Positions 51,801-59,676 of a stretch of DNA of 60,400 bases are shown here, one piece after another (position 1 is the stretch's first letter; every line of letters starts with the position of its first letter). Both the position numbers and the translations under genes were made by a program. The stretch is from an uncultured Gemella sp. (lineage in GTDB: Bacteria; Bacillota; Bacilli; Staphylococcales; Gemellaceae). Location: assembly GCA_900555985.1 (NCBI GenBank), contig USNF01000006.1:1-60400 (forward strand), in the 5' to 3' direction. The notes under the pieces were generated by a model that saw nothing but the letters and a program-made list of their open reading frames with translations, did no database searches and had not been told where the DNA came from.

Positions 51801-52497
51801 CTTCCCTGCTAAAACATCATATAGTGCTTTGAAAAAAATAAATAAACAAGATGAATTTATAAAAAATAAAGAGGATAAAAAAGGATATTTGGAATTATCT
51901 AATCTAGCTAAATCAACATCTACTAGTAAGGCAATCTTACGAGGTAATGTTGTTCATAAGTTGTTTGAAAGAATAATAAACGACATTAGAAAAAATAAAG
52001 AAATAAATGATATAGATAACTACTTGGAGAGTTTAGTAAAAAAAGATAGTATTTTAATTAATATAAAAGAACAAAGAATACTAACTGAAGAAGAATATAA
52101 CTTAATAAATAATTCAGATGATAAATTAAAAATTTATAACTTTATAAATAATGAATTAATAGAGACAGTAAGAACAGCAAAGAATTGTGAAACAGAGGTT
52201 GCTTTTACTATTTCTAAACAAGCACAACAGCTATATAAAGAAAGTATTAGCGAAAAAGAAGTAATTTTGCAAGGGGTAGTAGATCTATTAGTTATTCTTA
52301 ATGAAAAGGAATATATGATAATCGACTATAAGACAGATAATGTATCAGTAGGTGCTGGTGATAGTATTTTGGTTGAAAGACATAAAGAACAGCTACGAAT
52401 ATATAAAGAAGCGGTAGAACAATATTATTGTGTAGAGAATGTTCAAACTTATATATATTCGTATACACTATCTAAGTTAATTAAAGTAGAGTGTTAA
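48832..52497 (+). CDS. addA: ATP-dependent helicase/nuclease subunit A
   Basis: A 1221-residue UvrD-type helicase with C-terminal nuclease, the AddA (RexA) subunit of the double-strand-break repair enzyme. Walker A AAAGSGKTEVLSER is near residue 40, motif II is VDEYQDNN, motif III is VGDVKQAIYGFRGS, motif V is LSTIHISKGLEYKYVF and motif VI is RNLYVALTRAEKAL. The RecB-like nuclease core is GVVDLLVI with IDYKTD near the C-terminus. The partner gene addB normally sits directly upstream but is absent here; a phosphoesterase gene on the other strand occupies that side. It begins a unit with three further genes before rho. Confidence 0.95.
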   Translation: MIKIEKIDSFAKNREYPPTPPQWQAISITGADILVAAAAGSGKTEVLSERIARKVACDRWDIDKMLVLTFTTAAAKNMLVRIENKITERLLATELEEDRLFLRKQRMLMNNALVTTIDSFCLSVLKKFYYLVEEKIDGEYKYLSPNFSVLPNSKNLLVDAINEVLEQYAKEDKNITDSLFTILGDKNNIVSSIIDVYYKLLTIPNFEEYLETDFLGNLDSTLQQFNLVDYELIEQYEKLESLTTKEEITFAVNYAKNVRSFIDGYKEYNIDKLISNSILSDTKKEKISKEIFKDEKQSLLGSKLEKIEEIDELIRIFERELEADGDVFNAEDLNNAFITLNNYLSIFQIAKHTYDFSNNFRTVLISVHEQFIKKKRANNFLDFSDLNHLAIKALVHKKEGKLEPTEAANYYRDYFLEIYVDEYQDNNNLQEYILNIIKGDNVNFFRVGDVKQAIYGFRGSNPDLFEEKYNSYKKLFIDNYDINKDYSLEYEGVGICILLKENFRSHENILKSSNYVFNRLMADKNAGISYDEESALYYPTVKKKNNNVIPTRLINGKVSYFTGVEQDDKKLYRVQSIENIASEILKGIEEGNKYSDYAVLVRNSTKMIEYKNIFSKYNIPLFFKEKVGFTTSICFNLLFNLFNFLDNTNREASLIALLHSEIFDYSNDELLELSLKDGKNLFEKIKNSATEKDKKTLNIFNKWLNFSLNNSLIDLLEKTSKDIDFINYLVTISVSDEEVDYYENFRDLVIDYQNLDNKLSGFVNHLKNIKDEEVFETKKKVPNNSVTLSTIHISKGLEYKYVFVSDLDTSFSKRGYSGEVLFTEEFGLSIDIDNLCKKYNISTIENSYFNNLYKLNSNLIRIKEREEEVRNLYVALTRAEKALYLVSPEGIELNKEEAMGNNVSKALFEEGDFEKILNVVLNDYSEDNYQYTSEHGASFEQYIPEVSGEIVESGDENNYEDYLKEFYSEFSNKALKGEQIIEGAKSKNKFFPAKTSYSALKKINKQDEFIKNKEDKKGYLELSNLAKSTSTSKAILRGNVVHKLFERIINDIRKNKEINDIDNYLESLVKKDSILINIKEQRILTEEEYNLINNSDDKLKIYNFINNELIETVRTAKNCETEVAFTISKQAQQLYKESISEKEVILQGVVDLLVILNEKEYMIIDYKTDNVSVGAGDSILVERHKEQLRIYKEAVEQYYCVENVQTYIYSYTLSKLIKVEC

Positions 52498-52588
52498 TGG
52501 TAGTTGTTAAAGGTGATTAACGTTGTTAGCAACTGCTAAATGTGATATAATATATAAAAATGTAAGAAGTTTGCTCGGAGGTGAAAGA

Positions 52589-53419
52589 GTGAAATATATA
52601 GTGTGTAATAGTGAAACAGCTGTACTAAATAGAATGTATGATGAATTTGAGAAAAATTTAGAGGATGGTGCAGTGATATCTTTACCAGAACATATAATAA
52701 ATACTCAGTTTACAAATAGAATGATAGATGATTGTAAGATGGGGAAATATCGTTATAAACATGTAATAGTATTAGGTCAAAGAGAATTTGCTGATATCGA
52801 TATTGAAGAGAACTTTGGTTTATACCGATTTGCTCGTCGTGAACTACTAAAAAAATTAGATATAGATTTAAAAAATGTTTATTATCCGGAATGCAAAGAT
52901 AGTGATAAATGGGTAGACGAACTTCAAGAGTATAAAGAAGTACTAGAAGATAATCCTATTGATGTTGCAATAGTAGTTTTAGGATCAGATGGTGGAATAC
53001 TAGACTATCGTTATGTAGATGAAGATAATAAAAATGTCCACCTTGTAGAATTTTCGGATGATGAAAAGAACCAACTTCAAAGTTCAGGTATGGAAATAAA
53101 TAGTAATAAACTAGTAAGTATAGGGTATGAAAATCTAATGTCTGCAAGAAACCTATTTGTTGTAGCTGTGGGTTCAGATAAGAGAAAGTATATTGCAGAA
53201 CTTTTTGAAAATGATAATGAAGAAAATAAAACTATTTTATCAGTCTTAAATCAACATAAAAATTTAATTATTTTTACTGATAAAGAAGCAAGTTATAAAT
53301 CAGAAGAGGAAGTAAATAGATTAATTAAACAAAGACAAAAACAACTTGAAGCAAAACTTCGTTTAGAAAAGGAAAGAGAAGAAGCATTAAATAACACAAA
53401 TAATCAGATAGAGGAGTAG
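52589..53419 (+). CDS. NagB-like (sugar-phosphate isomerase/deaminase fold) protein
   Basis: 276 residues from GTG 52589, chosen because GGAGGTG (52577-52583) sits 5 bases upstream; the longer TTG frame lacks a ribosome binding site. The pattern resembles the glucosamine-6-phosphate deaminase/6-phosphogluconolactonase fold: VVLGSDGGILDYRYVDEDNKNVHLVEF mirrors the LGxGxDGH region, and VSIGYENLMSARNLFVVAVGSDKRKYI mirrors the later ligand loop. The histidine after DG is missing (DGGI instead of DGHI). The C-terminus ends in a charged helix (KQRQKQLEAKLRLEKEREEA). Enzyme activity is doubtful; a sugar-phosphate sensor or deaminase variant is possible. Confidence 0.6.
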   Translation: MKYIVCNSETAVLNRMYDEFEKNLEDGAVISLPEHIINTQFTNRMIDDCKMGKYRYKHVIVLGQREFADIDIEENFGLYRFARRELLKKLDIDLKNVYYPECKDSDKWVDELQEYKEVLEDNPIDVAIVVLGSDGGILDYRYVDEDNKNVHLVEFSDDEKNQLQSSGMEINSNKLVSIGYENLMSARNLFVVAVGSDKRKYIAELFENDNEENKTILSVLNQHKNLIIFTDKEASYKSEEEVNRLIKQRQKQLEAKLRLEKEREEALNNTNNQIEE

Positions 53420-53425
53420 ATTGTT

Positions 53426-54766
53426 ATGAATGATTATCAGAGGATTATAGATTATAATTTCAGTGATATAGTTCTTGATGACAAACTTGTAGTAAAATTC
53501 AAGGTGAAGAAAACTTTTAATGAATCACAATTTATAAGTCTATTTTCTTCTAAAAGGGGAGAAAGATTTATAATAAGGGCACCCGATACAAAGCATGCTA
53601 TTATTGGTATTGGGTACGAATCAACTTGGTTGCTTGATTCAAATGATTTTCTAACTAGTTTTGATAATAGTAGTGTTCTTTCTGGTTTTGAGGAATTAAA
53701 AACGCAAGTTACATTTCTTGATATAGATGAGCATGATGAAGAATATTTTGGTATCTATGGTGGTGTATCAGATGGTAAAAATAAGAGTAGTCAAGAATGG
53801 GTAGATTTTAGTGATACAACTTTTGTGATACCTGGGATACTAGCTGTATTTAAGGAAGAAGAAGTCTACTTTACTTTATTCTTCAATATGAAAGAAGAAA
53901 AAGATTTTACTTCTTTATGGCATGAGAGAATTCAATTCTTAGAAGAACTTGAAAATTATAAAGAAAAACTAAACGAACCACATATTTCTGTTGTAAGAGA
54001 TATTTATCCAGAGCTTTGGCAAGAAGATATTAGATCAGCGTTGTTACAAATAGAAAAAGATGAATTGAAGAGAATAGTATTATCAAGAAAGAACTTGGTA
54101 TTATTAGAAAATAATATATCCCTAGCCGCTTTAACTAGATATTTATTTATAAAAAATAGGTATTTTATTGCGTTTGAATCTAAGAAGAGTTTGTTCTTAA
54201 GTACTAATCCACTAATCTCATTAGATTATCAAGAAGAAAATTTAAATGCGTATTTATATTTAAAACAGGAGAATTTATTTGATGATGATTTCTCGATTAT
54301 GTGCGATGACGAAGAAATAATTAATGAGTATAAAGATAACTTTGAAAAACACTATGATACTAGTTTCAAAGTTAGTGAAGACACTGTTTTAATGGGTAAA
54401 AAATTAGATCTTTACTCGGTATTACAATCAAAAATAGAAAATAAAGAACAAGCGATAAAAGCTTTAAGCCTATTATATCCAATTCCATTAATTAAAGGCT
54501 TTCCGGAAGAAGCTGCTCATGATTTCTTTGAAGGAAAAAATGATATAGGTTATGGGTATTGGTACTCACCTTTTGGTTATATAAATAATGATTTAAATGC
54601 AAAATTTTATACATGTGGTAATATGATGATTTCACAAAATAATATGATTACATTATTTACGAGTATTCTTTTATCTAAAGATCAGACATACAATAAAGTA
54701 GTAGAAAAATCAGATGAAATAGTAAAATCTAGATTAAGATTATTCGATCATTTAGAGGAAGAATAG
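53426..54766 (+). CDS. Isochorismate-synthase-like protein lacking catalytic motifs
   Basis: A 446-residue protein whose layout follows chorismate-binding enzymes of the MenF type. LWQEDIRSALLQIEKDELKRIVLSRK matches the region with the catalytic lysine, LYPIPLIKGFPEEAAHDFF matches LHPTPAxxGxPxxxA, and YGYWYSPFGYINNDLNAKF matches RGxYAGxVGWxDxxGxGEF. Key residues are changed: the Lys before VLxR is Arg, GEF is AKF, AIRSA is TCGNM, the TxAGT segment is not recognisable and EWxE is lost. It is therefore probably not an active isochorismate synthase. No menaquinone gene lies nearby. The genes on either side are separated by 6 and 1 bases. Confidence 0.6.
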   Translation: MNDYQRIIDYNFSDIVLDDKLVVKFKVKKTFNESQFISLFSSKRGERFIIRAPDTKHAIIGIGYESTWLLDSNDFLTSFDNSSVLSGFEELKTQVTFLDIDEHDEEYFGIYGGVSDGKNKSSQEWVDFSDTTFVIPGILAVFKEEEVYFTLFFNMKEEKDFTSLWHERIQFLEELENYKEKLNEPHISVVRDIYPELWQEDIRSALLQIEKDELKRIVLSRKNLVLLENNISLAALTRYLFIKNRYFIAFESKKSLFLSTNPLISLDYQEENLNAYLYLKQENLFDDDFSIMCDDEEIINEYKDNFEKHYDTSFKVSEDTVLMGKKLDLYSVLQSKIENKEQAIKALSLLYPIPLIKGFPEEAAHDFFEGKNDIGYGYWYSPFGYINNDLNAKFYTCGNMMISQNNMITLFTSILLSKDQTYNKVVEKSDEIVKSRLRLFDHLEEE

Positions 54767-54767
54767 T

Positions 54768-55655
54768 ATGAAGTTATCTACAGCGCAAAGGGGAGCCTTA
54801 CTCACTATTTTAGGTGCAACATGTTGGGGAATATCAGGTGTATTAGGTGAATATCTACTAAATGTTTCAAAAATTAATTCAATGTGGGTAATATCTACAA
54901 GGATGTTTTATGCAGGATTAATTTTAATAATATTGCTATTTTTTAAAGATAAAACAGATTTATTTAGAGTTTTTAAAAATAAAAAAGATATAATAAGACT
55001 TATTAATTTTTCGTTTTTCGGTTTATTAATATGTCAGGGAACGTATTTTTTGGCAATAAAATATACTAATGCTGGTATGGCAACGGTAATTCAATTTACT
55101 GGTCCAGTAATGATAATGGTATTTTATTGTATAGTTAATAGAAGAGCACCAATACCTAGAGAAGTAATTGCTATTACTGCAGCACTATTTGGTGTTGTAC
55201 TAATGGCAACGCACTTAGATTTTAGTAAATTAAATATTTCTTCAGTAGGATTATTTTGGGGAATCCTTTCTGCGATAGGTTTAGCAAGTTATAATATATC
55301 TTCTCTTCACCTAACCGCAAAATATGGAGTTATGCCAACTATTGCCTGGGGGCTATTAATTTCGGGTATTGTAATATATTTTGGAACAGGTAGCTATTAT
55401 GTCCCACAAGGATTTAGTTATATTGACTTTTTATGTATTAGTGGAATAGTACTAATAGGAACTATCGCTTCATTTAGCTTATACCTTGAAGGAGTAAGAT
55501 TAATTGGGGCAGTTAAAGGAAGTATTATCGGTTGTCTTGAGCCTATTGCTGCAATAGTGTTTTCATTCTTACTATTAGGATCAACATTTGGTATATTTGA
55601 TATATTAGGTGCTGCATTTATATTACTAGCAGTTATAGTTTTAAGTAAAAGATAA
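54768..55655 (+). CDS. EamA/DMT family transporter
   Basis: A 295-residue membrane protein with ten predicted helices arranged as two EamA halves. GALLTILGATCWGISGVLGEYLL starts the first half, with TNAGMATVIQFTGPVMIMVFY as its typical late helix. SSVGLFWGILSAIGLASYNISSLHL begins the second, which ends with GAVKGSIIGCLEPIAAIVFSFLLLG. The family exports or imports small metabolites such as amino acids; the substrate here is unknown. It starts 1 base after the isochorismate-synthase-like gene, so it is translationally coupled and probably cotranscribed from addA. Confidence 0.92.
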   Translation: MKLSTAQRGALLTILGATCWGISGVLGEYLLNVSKINSMWVISTRMFYAGLILIILLFFKDKTDLFRVFKNKKDIIRLINFSFFGLLICQGTYFLAIKYTNAGMATVIQFTGPVMIMVFYCIVNRRAPIPREVIAITAALFGVVLMATHLDFSKLNISSVGLFWGILSAIGLASYNISSLHLTAKYGVMPTIAWGLLISGIVIYFGTGSYYVPQGFSYIDFLCISGIVLIGTIASFSLYLEGVRLIGAVKGSIIGCLEPIAAIVFSFLLLGSTFGIFDILGAAFILLAVIVLSKR

Positions 55656-55668
55656 ATAATTATAAGAT

Positions 55669-55697
55669 AGGGGTGAATTTAGATAATTTACCCCTAG
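55669..55697 (+). promoter_or_regulatory. Hairpin in the rho leader
   Basis: TAGGGGTGAATT (55669-55680) pairs with AATTTACCCCTA (55686-55697) over 12 positions with one G-U and a 5-nt loop. No T-run follows (GTATAATG), so it is not a standard terminator. It may be a leader structure or protect the 3' end of the upstream transcript. Confidence 0.5.
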
Positions 55698-55722
55698 TAT
55701 AATGTAAGAAAGAGGAAATTTA

Positions 55723-56991
55723 ATGAGTAATCAAAATTTTGAAGAGATGTATAAAAGTAAAACTACTAAGGAACTGACTATCCTTGCAAAAGAATTAGGG
55801 GTACCTCGTTATTATACTTTAAACAAAAAAGAATTAGTTTTAGCTATTTTAGAGAAACAATCAAAAAGTGAAGATCACTATTACGCAACTGGTATACTAG
55901 ACGATATTCACCCAGAGAATGGATTTGGCTTTTTAAGAACGGTTGACTATAAAAAAGGTGAGACTGATATTTATATTTCGGCTTCTCAAATTCGTCGTTT
56001 TGAACTAAAAAAAGGTGACGAAGTAAGTGGAAAAGTTAGAAAACCTAGAGAAGGGGAACGTTATGCAGGGATACTTCAGGTTGATTTAGTTAATGGAGTA
56101 GATGCAGAAGTAGCAAAAGGAAGATCACATTTTCAGGCATTAACTCCAATATATCCAGATAAAAAAATAGTATTAGAAACTATAAAAGAAAATTTATCAG
56201 GAAGATTTGTTGATTTAGTAGCACCAATAGGATTTGGGCAGCGTGGATTAATTGTGGCACCTCCTAAAGTTGGTAAGACTACGCTATTAAAAGATATAGC
56301 AAATTCAATTAGAAAAAACTATCCAGATAAAAAATTAATTATCTTATTGATTGATGAGAGACCAGAAGAAGTTACAGATATGGAAAGATCTGTAAAAGGT
56401 GCAGATGTAGTAAGTTCTACTTTTGATGAAACTTCTGAGAACCATATTAAAGTAGCAGAGTTAGTTATTGAACATGCAAAACGTCGTGTAGAATTAGGAC
56501 AAGATGTTATAATTCTAATGGATAGTATAACTCGTCTTGCACGTGCCTATAATATTGTAGAACCTAGTAGTGGAAAGGTGCTAAGTGGTGGAGTAGATCC
56601 TTCAAGTCTTCATAAACCAAAGGCATTTTTTGGTGCAGCACGTAACGTTGAAGGTGGAGGAAGTCTAACTATTATTGCAACAGCACTAATAAACACCGGG
56701 TCAAGAATGGATGATTTAATTTTTGAAGAATTCAAAGGAACTGGGAATATGGAAATAGTTCTTTCACCAGAATTAGCTTCTAGAAGAGTATTTCCAGCTA
56801 TTGATTTCCTTAAAAGTTCTACGAGAAAAGAGGATTTACTATTATCACCAGATGAAGTTAAAATACTATGGCAGACTAGACGTAAATTGGAAGATGTTAG
56901 CGAGCCAACAATAGGAGTTTTAAATCATCTTAGAAAACATAATAGTAATAAAGAGTATATTGCAGAAATGAAAAAATTTATTAAAGAATAA
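55723..56991 (+). CDS. rho: Transcription termination factor Rho
   Basis: Hexameric RNA-dependent ATPase that ends transcription, 422 residues. An N-terminal Rho_N helical domain is at about 1-48 (TKELTILAKELGV). The OB-fold RNA-binding domain is at about 50-125 (GFGFLRT and DIYISASQIRRF). The RecA-like motor has APPKVGKTTLL at about 180-190, LLIDERPEEVTDMERSV, the Q-loop region (SGGVDPSSLHKPKAFFGAARN), and GTGNMEIVLS. It lacks the insertion seen in high-GC Gram-positives. AAGAGGA fits the ATG. A hairpin lies in the leader, and Rho commonly regulates itself. Confidence 0.97.
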   Translation: MSNQNFEEMYKSKTTKELTILAKELGVPRYYTLNKKELVLAILEKQSKSEDHYYATGILDDIHPENGFGFLRTVDYKKGETDIYISASQIRRFELKKGDEVSGKVRKPREGERYAGILQVDLVNGVDAEVAKGRSHFQALTPIYPDKKIVLETIKENLSGRFVDLVAPIGFGQRGLIVAPPKVGKTTLLKDIANSIRKNYPDKKLIILLIDERPEEVTDMERSVKGADVVSSTFDETSENHIKVAELVIEHAKRRVELGQDVIILMDSITRLARAYNIVEPSSGKVLSGGVDPSSLHKPKAFFGAARNVEGGGSLTIIATALINTGSRMDDLIFEEFKGTGNMEIVLSPELASRRVFPAIDFLKSSTRKEDLLLSPDEVKILWQTRRKLEDVSEPTIGVLNHLRKHNSNKEYIAEMKKFIKE

Positions 56992-57019
56992 TAAAATTAT
57001 GATATTATATTAGAATTAT

Positions 57020-57048
57020 TAGACAAGGTATATAAGCTATGTTATAAT
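57020..57048 (+). promoter_or_regulatory. Promoter of the DedA gene
   Basis: TAGACA (57020-57025), a 17-base spacer and a perfect TATAAT (57043-57048). Confidence 0.65.
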
Positions 57049-57079
57049 CTAAATTACATTTAATATCAGGAGGGGAATT

Positions 57080-57727
57080 TTGGAGACTGTAAAATTTTTA
57101 ATTGATTTTGTATTGCACATAGATAAACATCTAGGCGAACTGATGATTCAACATGGTCCGTGGTGGATGTATGGAATAATATTTTTAATAATCTTTATAG
57201 AAACAGGTTTGGTATTTATGCCATTCCTACCAGGTGATTCACTATTATTTGCTAGTGGAGCATTATGGGCAGCGACAGGAAATAATATCTTTGCACTATT
57301 ATTATTATGTGTAGCTGCAGCTGTTATTGGTGATAACTGTAACTACTTTATCGGTAGAAACTTTTCAGAATATCTAAAGAGTAAGTCGTGGTTTAAAAAA
57401 CTTGTATCTGATGAGAATATTCAAGATGCAGAGAACTTTGTTGCTAAACATGGTGGAAAATCTATTTTCTTAGCTAGATTCTTCCCAATTATCCGTACTA
57501 TTGTTCCATTTATAGTTGGAGCAGGAAAAATGGAATACAGAAAATTTAGAACAATTGACTTCTTCGGAGGACTTTGTTGGTGTACACTTTTTGTTTCTGT
57601 TGGATACTTCTTTGGGAACATAGAGTTTGTTAAAAACAACTTCTCAGTAGTAGTAATAGCTATTATCTTAATCAGTTTAATTCCTATATTAGTTGGAGTT
57701 ATTAAATCAAGAAAAAAAGCAAAATAA
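57080..57727 (+). CDS. DedA family membrane protein
   Basis: A 215-residue membrane protein of the DedA/SNARE-associated family. PFLPGDSLLFASGAL at about 48-62 and GDNCNYFIGRNFSEYL are followed by the conserved FVAKHGGKSIFLARFFPIIRTIVPFIVGAGKMEYRKF, with the paired arginines. Translation starts at TTG 57080, fixed by AGGAGGGG just upstream. DedA proteins move or flip phospholipids or undecaprenyl phosphate and support membrane energetics. Single-gene unit with its own promoter and terminator. Confidence 0.93.
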   Translation: METVKFLIDFVLHIDKHLGELMIQHGPWWMYGIIFLIIFIETGLVFMPFLPGDSLLFASGALWAATGNNIFALLLLCVAAAVIGDNCNYFIGRNFSEYLKSKSWFKKLVSDENIQDAENFVAKHGGKSIFLARFFPIIRTIVPFIVGAGKMEYRKFRTIDFFGGLCWCTLFVSVGYFFGNIEFVKNNFSVVVIAIILISLIPILVGVIKSRKKAK

Positions 57728-57736
57728 TAAAAAAGT

Positions 57737-57768
57737 AAAACGAGGTTCATGATGAATCTCGTTTTTAT
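57737..57768 (+). terminator. Terminator of the DedA gene
   Basis: AAAACGAGGTTCAT (57737-57750) pairs with ATGAATCTCGTTTT (57752-57765), one G-U, then TTAT. Confidence 0.85.
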
Positions 57769-57839
57769 ATTGGAGATTTGATAATTACTAAATATCAATA
57801 TATAATTAAAGTAGTTTTAAAGGTAAAGGAGTGAAATTA

Positions 57840-58796
57840 ATGAACTTAGGTATAGTTGGCGCAGGAATGATTGTCAAAGATTTCTTATCTTTTACACATG
57901 AGCTCCCAGAAATAAAATTAGAAGCAATAGTTGCGAGAAATATAGAGAATTTAAAGAATTTACAAAATATATATAATATAAAGCAAATATATACAGACCT
58001 AGATGAATGTTTAAGTAATCCTAGTATAGATACGATTTACGTAGCTGTTCCTAATAACTTACATTATTCAGTTGCTAAAAAAGCACTAGAAGCTGGGAAA
58101 AACGTAATTTGTGAAAAACCATTTACGTTGATTTATAATGAAACTGTTGAATTATTTCAATTAGCAGAAAGTAAAAATCTTATTCTAATAGAGGCTATAA
58201 CTAACCAATATCTTCCTAATTACTTAGAAATAAAAGAAAATCTTTCTCAAATAGGAAATATTAGATTAGTTGAATGTAATTTTTCACAATTATCTTCACG
58301 ATATGAAGCTTTTAAAAAAGGTATTATTGCACCAGTCTTTGATAAAAATCAAGGTGGAGGAGTATTAGGAGATCTTAATATTTACAATATTCACTTTGTA
58401 GTAGGATTATTTGGAGCTCCAAAAAATAGTGAGTATTATCCAAATATAGTTAGAGAAGTAGATACTTCAGGAATTTTAATATTAGAATATGATGATTTTA
58501 AAGTAGTATGTATAGCCGCTAAAGATACCTATAATAATAGTTACGCTAATATTCAAGGTGACAAAGGTCTTATAAAAGTAATAGGTACTCTAAATGAAGT
58601 ACCAAACTATATTATTAAAAATAATGAAGTAGAAATGAAAGTTAATAAAAATATACATAAACATAGAATGTATTCGGAGTTTAAAAAATTTATCGATGTA
58701 ATTGATAATAAAGATTTTGATTTCATGCAAAAACAAAAGGAACATAGTTTAGCGGTTATGGAAATTTTTGATAAATCTAGAAAACAAATTAACTAA
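57840..58796 (+). CDS. Gfo/Idh/MocA family oxidoreductase
   Basis: A 318-residue NAD(P)-dependent dehydrogenase-type protein. The N-terminal Rossmann fold starts LGIVGAGMIVKDF, and the conserved CEKPFTL follows at about residue 95. The C-terminal domain has GGGVLGDLNIYNIHFVVGLFG, with the Asp and His expected in the active site. The longest frame begins at GTG 57831, which is part of the ribosome binding site AAAGGAGTG; ATG 57840 is chosen. The substrate is probably a sugar or cyclitol derivative, not identifiable here. It is 12 bases ahead of the glutathione-transferase-like gene. Confidence 0.9.
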   Translation: MNLGIVGAGMIVKDFLSFTHELPEIKLEAIVARNIENLKNLQNIYNIKQIYTDLDECLSNPSIDTIYVAVPNNLHYSVAKKALEAGKNVICEKPFTLIYNETVELFQLAESKNLILIEAITNQYLPNYLEIKENLSQIGNIRLVECNFSQLSSRYEAFKKGIIAPVFDKNQGGGVLGDLNIYNIHFVVGLFGAPKNSEYYPNIVREVDTSGILILEYDDFKVVCIAAKDTYNNSYANIQGDKGLIKVIGTLNEVPNYIIKNNEVEMKVNKNIHKHRMYSEFKKFIDVIDNKDFDFMQKQKEHSLAVMEIFDKSRKQIN

Positions 58797-58808
58797 GGAG
58801 AAATAGAT

Positions 58809-59672
58809 ATGACTTATTTTAATAAACCATTTAACACAGAGGAACAACCTATTGAAAAAGATAGATATAGATTATTATGGTCAGCACTTTGTCCATATGC
58901 TCATCGTGCAGTAATAGCTAGAAAATTATTAGGTCTAGATAAAGTAATTAGTCTAGGAACACTAGACTATCGTCGTGGTGAAGACGGTTGGCAATTCTCA
59001 CTTGATCCAGATGGTGTTGATCCAATACTAAAAAAATCAACAATAAAATCAGTTTACAATTATAGCGAACCTAATTATGAAGGACCATATTCTGTACCTG
59101 CATTAGTAGATTTAAAAACAGAAAAAATAGTAAGAAAAGAATCAGCAGAAATACTTCATGAATTTGCTACTGTATTTAAGCCGCTTCATAAAGATGGTGC
59201 AATAGATTTATATCCAGAATCTTTAGCAAAACAAATAGATGAATGGAATGAAAAATTAGCTATTGCAGTTAATGATGGAGTCTATGGAATGGGATTTGCA
59301 AAAACTCAAGATGAGTATGATTTAGCATTTAATAGATTCTTTGATTCATTAGATGAAGTAGAAGAACTCTTATCGAGCCAACGATATATTAATGGGAATT
59401 CTATTACCGAAACTGATATTAGATTTTATACGACTATGATACGTTTTGATGTTGTATACTATGGAATGTATGGAGCTAATAAAAAAAGAATAGAAGACTA
59501 TCCAAACATATTTAATTACCTAAAAGATTTATATCAAACTCCTGGTTTTGGTGATACAACTGACTTTGAAGCAATAAAAGTTGGTTACTATGTATCTGGT
59601 GGTAGAGAAATAGTGCCTGGAGGTCCAAGTGTTGATAAATGGCAAGAGCCACACGATAGATTAAGATTCTAA
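58809..59672 (+). CDS. Glutathionyl-hydroquinone reductase-like (Xi-class GST)
   Basis: A 287-residue protein of the ECM4/YqjG glutathione transferase class. The N-terminal thioredoxin-fold part carries WSALCPYAHRAVIARKLLGL, with the catalytic cysteine (residue 28) in the CPxAHR motif. GPYSVPALVDL holds the cis-proline and KESAEILHEF the glutathione-contacting Glu-Ser. The C-terminal helical domain has the NSITETDIRFYTTMIRFD stretch typical of the class. Members reduce glutathionyl-hydroquinones. This implies a glutathione-like thiol in a low-GC Gram-positive, either made or imported. AAGGAG precedes the ATG. Confidence 0.9.
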   Translation: MTYFNKPFNTEEQPIEKDRYRLLWSALCPYAHRAVIARKLLGLDKVISLGTLDYRRGEDGWQFSLDPDGVDPILKKSTIKSVYNYSEPNYEGPYSVPALVDLKTEKIVRKESAEILHEFATVFKPLHKDGAIDLYPESLAKQIDEWNEKLAIAVNDGVYGMGFAKTQDEYDLAFNRFFDSLDEVEELLSSQRYINGNSITETDIRFYTTMIRFDVVYYGMYGANKKRIEDYPNIFNYLKDLYQTPGFGDTTDFEAIKVGYYVSGGREIVPGGPSVDKWQEPHDRLRF

Positions 59673-59676
59673 TAAA

